Shown: positions 61,388-64,000 of the stretch, in pieces
Position numbering within the stretch: position 1 is the first letter of the stretch
Layout of the letters: every line of letters starts with the position of its first letter
NCBI RefSeq assembly: GCF_004119445.1
Contig: NZ_QICI01000072.1
Location: 33,071 to 97,070 of the forward strand
Direction of reading: 5' to 3'
Source: Chryseobacterium sp. CH21
GTDB lineage: Bacteria; Bacteroidota; Bacteroidia; Flavobacteriales; Weeksellaceae
DNA: 64,000 bases
Made by a program: the position numbers and the translations under genes
Notes under the pieces: generated by a model
The model's input: only the letters and a program-made list of their open reading frames with translations
Databases searched by the model: none
Told to the model about the DNA's origin: nothing

Positions 61388-62041
61388 ATGGTTCGATTAG
61401 ACGAAAACGAGATTTCATTCCCTGACCCTGAACTGTATGAGGGCCATGAGGGAGTAGTTGCTTTTGGCGGCGACCTGTCTGTAGAACGCATTTGGTTTGC
61501 CTATCAGCTGGGTATTTTTCCCTGGTACAATCCTGGAGAAGAAATTCTCTGGTGGTGCCCGGATCCGAGATTTGTTCTGGTTCCGGAAGAGCTGAAGGTT
61601 TCAAAATCAATGAGGAAGATACTGAACAAAAATGTTTTTACTTTCTCAGAAAATCAAAATTTCAGGGAAGTAATCAGAAATTGTCAGCAGGCAATACGAA
61701 AAGGACAGTCAGGAACATGGCTTTCTGATGAACTGATGGATTCTTTTATCCAACTTCATGAATATGGACTGGCCAAAAGCATTGAAGTTTGGCAGGACGG
61801 AGAGCTTGTAGGTGGTTTTTATGGGTTACAAATCGGGAACGTTTTTTGTGGCGAAAGCATGTTTGCTAAGGTGAGCAATGCTTCCAAAGCAGGATTTATT
61901 CATTTTGTAGAGAGCAACAAAAACAAGTTTGAACTTATTGATTGTCAATCACATACCGAGCACCTTGAAAGCCTGGGTGCAAAAATGATTCCTAAAAAAG
62001 AGTTTCTAAAAATCTTACACGAAAATAATGAACGCAGATAA
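61388..62041 (+). CDS. aat: Leucyl/phenylalanyl-tRNA-protein transferase
   Basis: A 217-residue cytoplasmic enzyme that moves Leu or Phe from aminoacyl-tRNA to N-terminal Lys/Arg of proteins, marking them for ClpS/ClpAP. Signatures: FPWYNPGEEILWWCPDPRFV and SIEVWQDGELVGGFYGLQIG with GESMF and KAGF. The length is normal. The last 14 bp overlap the start of the EamA gene, so both are on one transcript. Confidence 0.96.
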   Translation: MVRLDENEISFPDPELYEGHEGVVAFGGDLSVERIWFAYQLGIFPWYNPGEEILWWCPDPRFVLVPEELKVSKSMRKILNKNVFTFSENQNFREVIRNCQQAIRKGQSGTWLSDELMDSFIQLHEYGLAKSIEVWQDGELVGGFYGLQIGNVFCGESMFAKVSNASKAGFIHFVESNKNKFELIDCQSHTEHLESLGAKMIPKKEFLKILHENNERR

Positions 62042-62906
62042 AGAAAAATGGGTTCTTCTGATCATCCTGAGTATTATATGGGGATCGTCTTTTATTTTGA
62101 TCAAAAAGTCTCTGGAGCATTTTAATCCGTATCAGGTAGGCTCTTTAAGGGTTCTTATTGCCGGGATTATTTTACTTCCGGTTGCGATTTCCAATTATAA
62201 ACTTTTCCCTAAAAAACATCTGAAGTGGCTAATTTTGGCTGCTTTTACAGGGAATTTTATTCCTATGTTTTTGTTCCCGATTGCGGAAACTGAAGTGAGC
62301 AGTAGTATTGCGGGAATTATCAATTCCATGATGCCTATTTTCGTGATTATTGTAGGTGCGTTGGTATGGAAATTCGAAACGACTAAAAAACAGATTATAG
62401 GGACATTAATAAGCTTCACAGGAGTTTGTATTCTGGCTTTTGGCGGTGGTGACAGCGGGGAATTGAAAATGATTCCGATTTTGCTGCTGTTATTGGCTAC
62501 TTTATGCTATGCAATGAGTACAACGACTGTAAAATCAAAGCTTATGGAAGTTTCCTCCACGGTCTTATCTGCTTTTGTATTTTCATTTGTATTATTATTT
62601 CCATCCGTTATAGCATTAACAAGTACGGGATTCTTTTCGGAATTCAGCTTTTCCAGGGATAATCTAATGGGACTTATGTTTGTGAGTCTTTTATCTGTTT
62701 TCGGAACCGGTCTGGCAATGACGATGAATTACCGTTTACTGAAAGTTTCCTCTCCCCTTTTTGCCTCTACAGTTACTTTAATAATGCCTATTGTGGCTAT
62801 TATCTGGGGAATTATAGATGGTGAGAAACTGACGTATTTACAATTTATAGGAGCAGGAATTATTATTGGCGGGCTTATATTTTTAAGAACAAATCCAAAA
62901 AAATAA
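62028..62906 (+). CDS. EamA/DMT family transporter
   Basis: A 292-residue inner-membrane protein with ten hydrophobic segments in two EamA repeats. The first repeat has IIWGSSFILIKKSLEHFNPY and GSLRVLIAGIIL, and the second ends with ASTVTLIMPIVAIIWG and the usual LQFIGAGIIIGGL. Drug/metabolite transporters of this kind export amino acids, nucleotides or drugs; the substrate is unknown. The start overlaps aat. Confidence 0.94.
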   Translation: MNADKEKWVLLIILSIIWGSSFILIKKSLEHFNPYQVGSLRVLIAGIILLPVAISNYKLFPKKHLKWLILAAFTGNFIPMFLFPIAETEVSSSIAGIINSMMPIFVIIVGALVWKFETTKKQIIGTLISFTGVCILAFGGGDSGELKMIPILLLLLATLCYAMSTTTVKSKLMEVSSTVLSAFVFSFVLLFPSVIALTSTGFFSEFSFSRDNLMGLMFVSLLSVFGTGLAMTMNYRLLKVSSPLFASTVTLIMPIVAIIWGIIDGEKLTYLQFIGAGIIIGGLIFLRTNPKK

Positions 62907-62926
62907 AATCATATTATAAATTAAAT

Positions 62927-62934
62927 TATATTTG
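62927..62934 (+). promoter_or_regulatory. -7 element of the lipoprotein gene
   Basis: TATATTTG (TAnnTTTG), 19 bp before the ATG at 62954. Confidence 0.55.
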
Positions 62935-62953
62935 GGTGATTTAACTTATAACT

Positions 62954-63817
62954 ATGAAAAAACTTCTACTTTTTGGCATTTTAGCCTTATCTGCAACTTC
63001 ATGCTACAGTTCCGATGACACTCCTTTTGACAACAGTGATCCATCTGCTCAGAACGTGATTCTTCCTACAAAAATGACGAAGGATGGCATTGTCATGAAA
63101 ATCAATTACAATGGAACCAAAATCATCAGCATGATTAACAACATTAATCATGGACAAAGAATTGAGTTCACTTATACTGATGATTATGTTACGGGAATTA
63201 AAAATTACGAAAATAATGTTCTTGAAAGCACAGTTGAATACGGGTATAATAGCGGACGTATGGCAACAGCAGTTACAAAAGAATATTCTACCACCGGAGC
63301 ATTAGAGAATACAGTTACATTTACCTATACTTATACTAGTACTACTGAGATTAGTGTAAAAAGGCAAACCAATTCCGGAGCTGCAGGTTCTTCTACCATT
63401 AACAGCGTATTTACTTATAACAATGGAAATATGGTGAGCAACGTAGGTTCAGGAACAGGAACCGTTAATGGAAATACGGTTAATTACACTGAGAAAGAGA
63501 CTTATACCTACACGGACAAAAACTATCCTTTTAAAAATATAAAAGGCTTTGATAAAATCATATTCAATGGAAATGAAAGTGATGGGGTAAGCATGTTATT
63601 CTCAAATATAAAAAACTCTTTAAGCACTTACAAAGGTGAGTTCACCAATACTACCGCCGGAGGAGGAACAGGTAGCGGCACCAGTGCCCATAAATACACA
63701 ACCACATTTAATAGTGCGGGTTACCCATCTGTAGAGGACAGACAAACGCTGGATATCAATGGAAACCCAACCAGCAGTGCTCCTGATAAATTTGTTTATG
63801 AATATAATTTTCAATAA
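62954..63817 (+). CDS. Lipoprotein with YD-like strand repeats, function unknown
   Basis: A 287-residue protein with a lipoprotein signal (MKKLLLFGILALSATSC, Cys17) and a polar linker. The rest is strand-rich with repeated pieces such as FTYTDDYVTGIKNYENN, VEYGYNSGRMATAV and VFTYNNGNMVSNVGSG, which recall the YD-type (RHS-like) repeats of Bacteroidota surface lipoproteins. No catalytic motif is present. It has its own promoter and terminator. The function is unknown. Confidence 0.85.
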   Translation: MKKLLLFGILALSATSCYSSDDTPFDNSDPSAQNVILPTKMTKDGIVMKINYNGTKIISMINNINHGQRIEFTYTDDYVTGIKNYENNVLESTVEYGYNSGRMATAVTKEYSTTGALENTVTFTYTYTSTTEISVKRQTNSGAAGSSTINSVFTYNNGNMVSNVGSGTGTVNGNTVNYTEKETYTYTDKNYPFKNIKGFDKIIFNGNESDGVSMLFSNIKNSLSTYKGEFTNTTAGGGTGSGTSAHKYTTTFNSAGYPSVEDRQTLDINGNPTSSAPDKFVYEYNFQ

Positions 63818-63841
63818 AAAAAACCTGCATTTCAGCTAGTC

Positions 63842-63870
63842 ATGGTCGGAAGAAATTTCCGACCATTTTT
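63842..63870 (+). terminator. Terminator after the lipoprotein gene
   Basis: ATGGTCGGAA and TTCCGACCAT form a 10-bp stem with a GAAA loop, followed by TTTT. Confidence 0.9.
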
Positions 63871-63875
63871 ATGTT

Positions 63876-64000
63876 TTAAGTTTTGAAGACTTTTGCAGGA
63901 TCACCCCCCGCAAATATTATTAAAATTGCGGTAATCATATCCCGAAGTTCCATAGCGATGCGTCTTTTAGCTGTTTTATATCCTAAATTGTTTACTTTTT
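63876..64000 (-). CDS. Possible C-terminal end of a protein (partial)
   Basis: On the minus strand an open frame enters from the window edge and ends with TAA at 63876-63878, giving about 41 residues that include GYKTAKRRIAMELRDMITAI and a tail ending DPAKVFKT. I do not recognise the family. The N-terminal part lies beyond the window. It could also be a short open frame by chance. Confidence 0.3.
   Translation of the reverse strand, partial: KVNNLGYKTAKRRIAMELRDMITAILIIFAGGDPAKVFKT

Noticed and set aside
63876..64000. Transposase end at the window edge
   Set aside because: The translation shows no DDE motif or other transposase signature and there is no terminal inverted repeat in view. It is kept only as an unknown partial frame.

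Overview
The window reads as the chromosome of a Chryseobacterium-like flavobacterium (Bacteroidota, Weeksellaceae). The evidence is the low GC content, promoters with the Bacteroidota -7 element TAnnTTTG, TonB-dependent receptors with carboxypeptidase-like N-termini, a T9SS-type sorting tail, an FtsZ with a long flavobacterial C-terminal extension, and small families such as DUF3127, DUF5690, GxxExxY and YoaK/DUF1275. The genus is inferred from the proteins and was not tested by a search.

Layout. 1-17.0 kb is a complete division and cell wall (dcw) cluster: mraZ(end)-rsmH-ftsL-ftsI-murE-mraY-murD-ftsW-murG-murC-ftsQ-ftsA-ftsZ. It is interrupted by two small nuclease-like genes (GIY-YIG and GxxExxY), each set in its own family of palindromic repeats. 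17-20 kb carries yqeY, a bacilliredoxin and a GH3-like gene. 20.3-25.7 kb is a minus-strand operon, mutL-rhomboid-two membrane-anchored EEP phosphatase-like proteins-two lipoproteins. 26-29.7 kb holds a YoaK protein, a UspA-like protein and an OmpR/HisKA two-component pair. 30.1-39.6 kb is a candidate organophosphonate scavenging cassette: XRE-cupin regulator, TonB receptor, DUF5690 transporter, TIGR03364-type FAD oxidase, phosphonatase-like HAD hydrolase and a secreted phosphatase-superfamily enzyme. Inverted copies of one repeat lie around it. 39.6-44.4 kb is miscellaneous (GNAT, MocR regulator, DUF389, XRE). 59.3-64 kb holds a tRNA cluster and housekeeping genes.

The most interesting part is 44.5-59.2 kb. 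A PAS-LuxR regulator and a LuxI/FeeM-like acyltransferase are divergently transcribed. A 16-bp palindrome, CTACACNNNNGTGTAG, lies upstream of an E1/ThiF-like enzyme, the acyltransferase and an outer-membrane receptor. In all three promoters it ends 22 bp before a TAnnTTTG-like -7 element and there is no -33 TTG, which is the geometry of a lux box. The receptor gene runs into five tandem class I lanthipeptide precursor genes, too short for ordinary ORF calling. These are followed by two LanC-like proteins, a luciferase-like flavin oxidoreductase, LanB and a C39-peptidase ABC exporter. LanC1 keeps the HG motif but has lost the zinc ligands; LanC2 keeps the zinc ligands but has lost the HG histidine. 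I infer a quorum-type circuit controlling a lanthipeptide with a possibly heterodimeric cyclase.

Caution: ten apparent frameshifts (in the GxxExxY gene, ftsQ twice, ftsZ, GH3, two EEP genes, the phosphatase, lanB twice) are all repaired by adding one base in a homopolymer. This looks like sequencing error, so the affected genes are annotated across the break.
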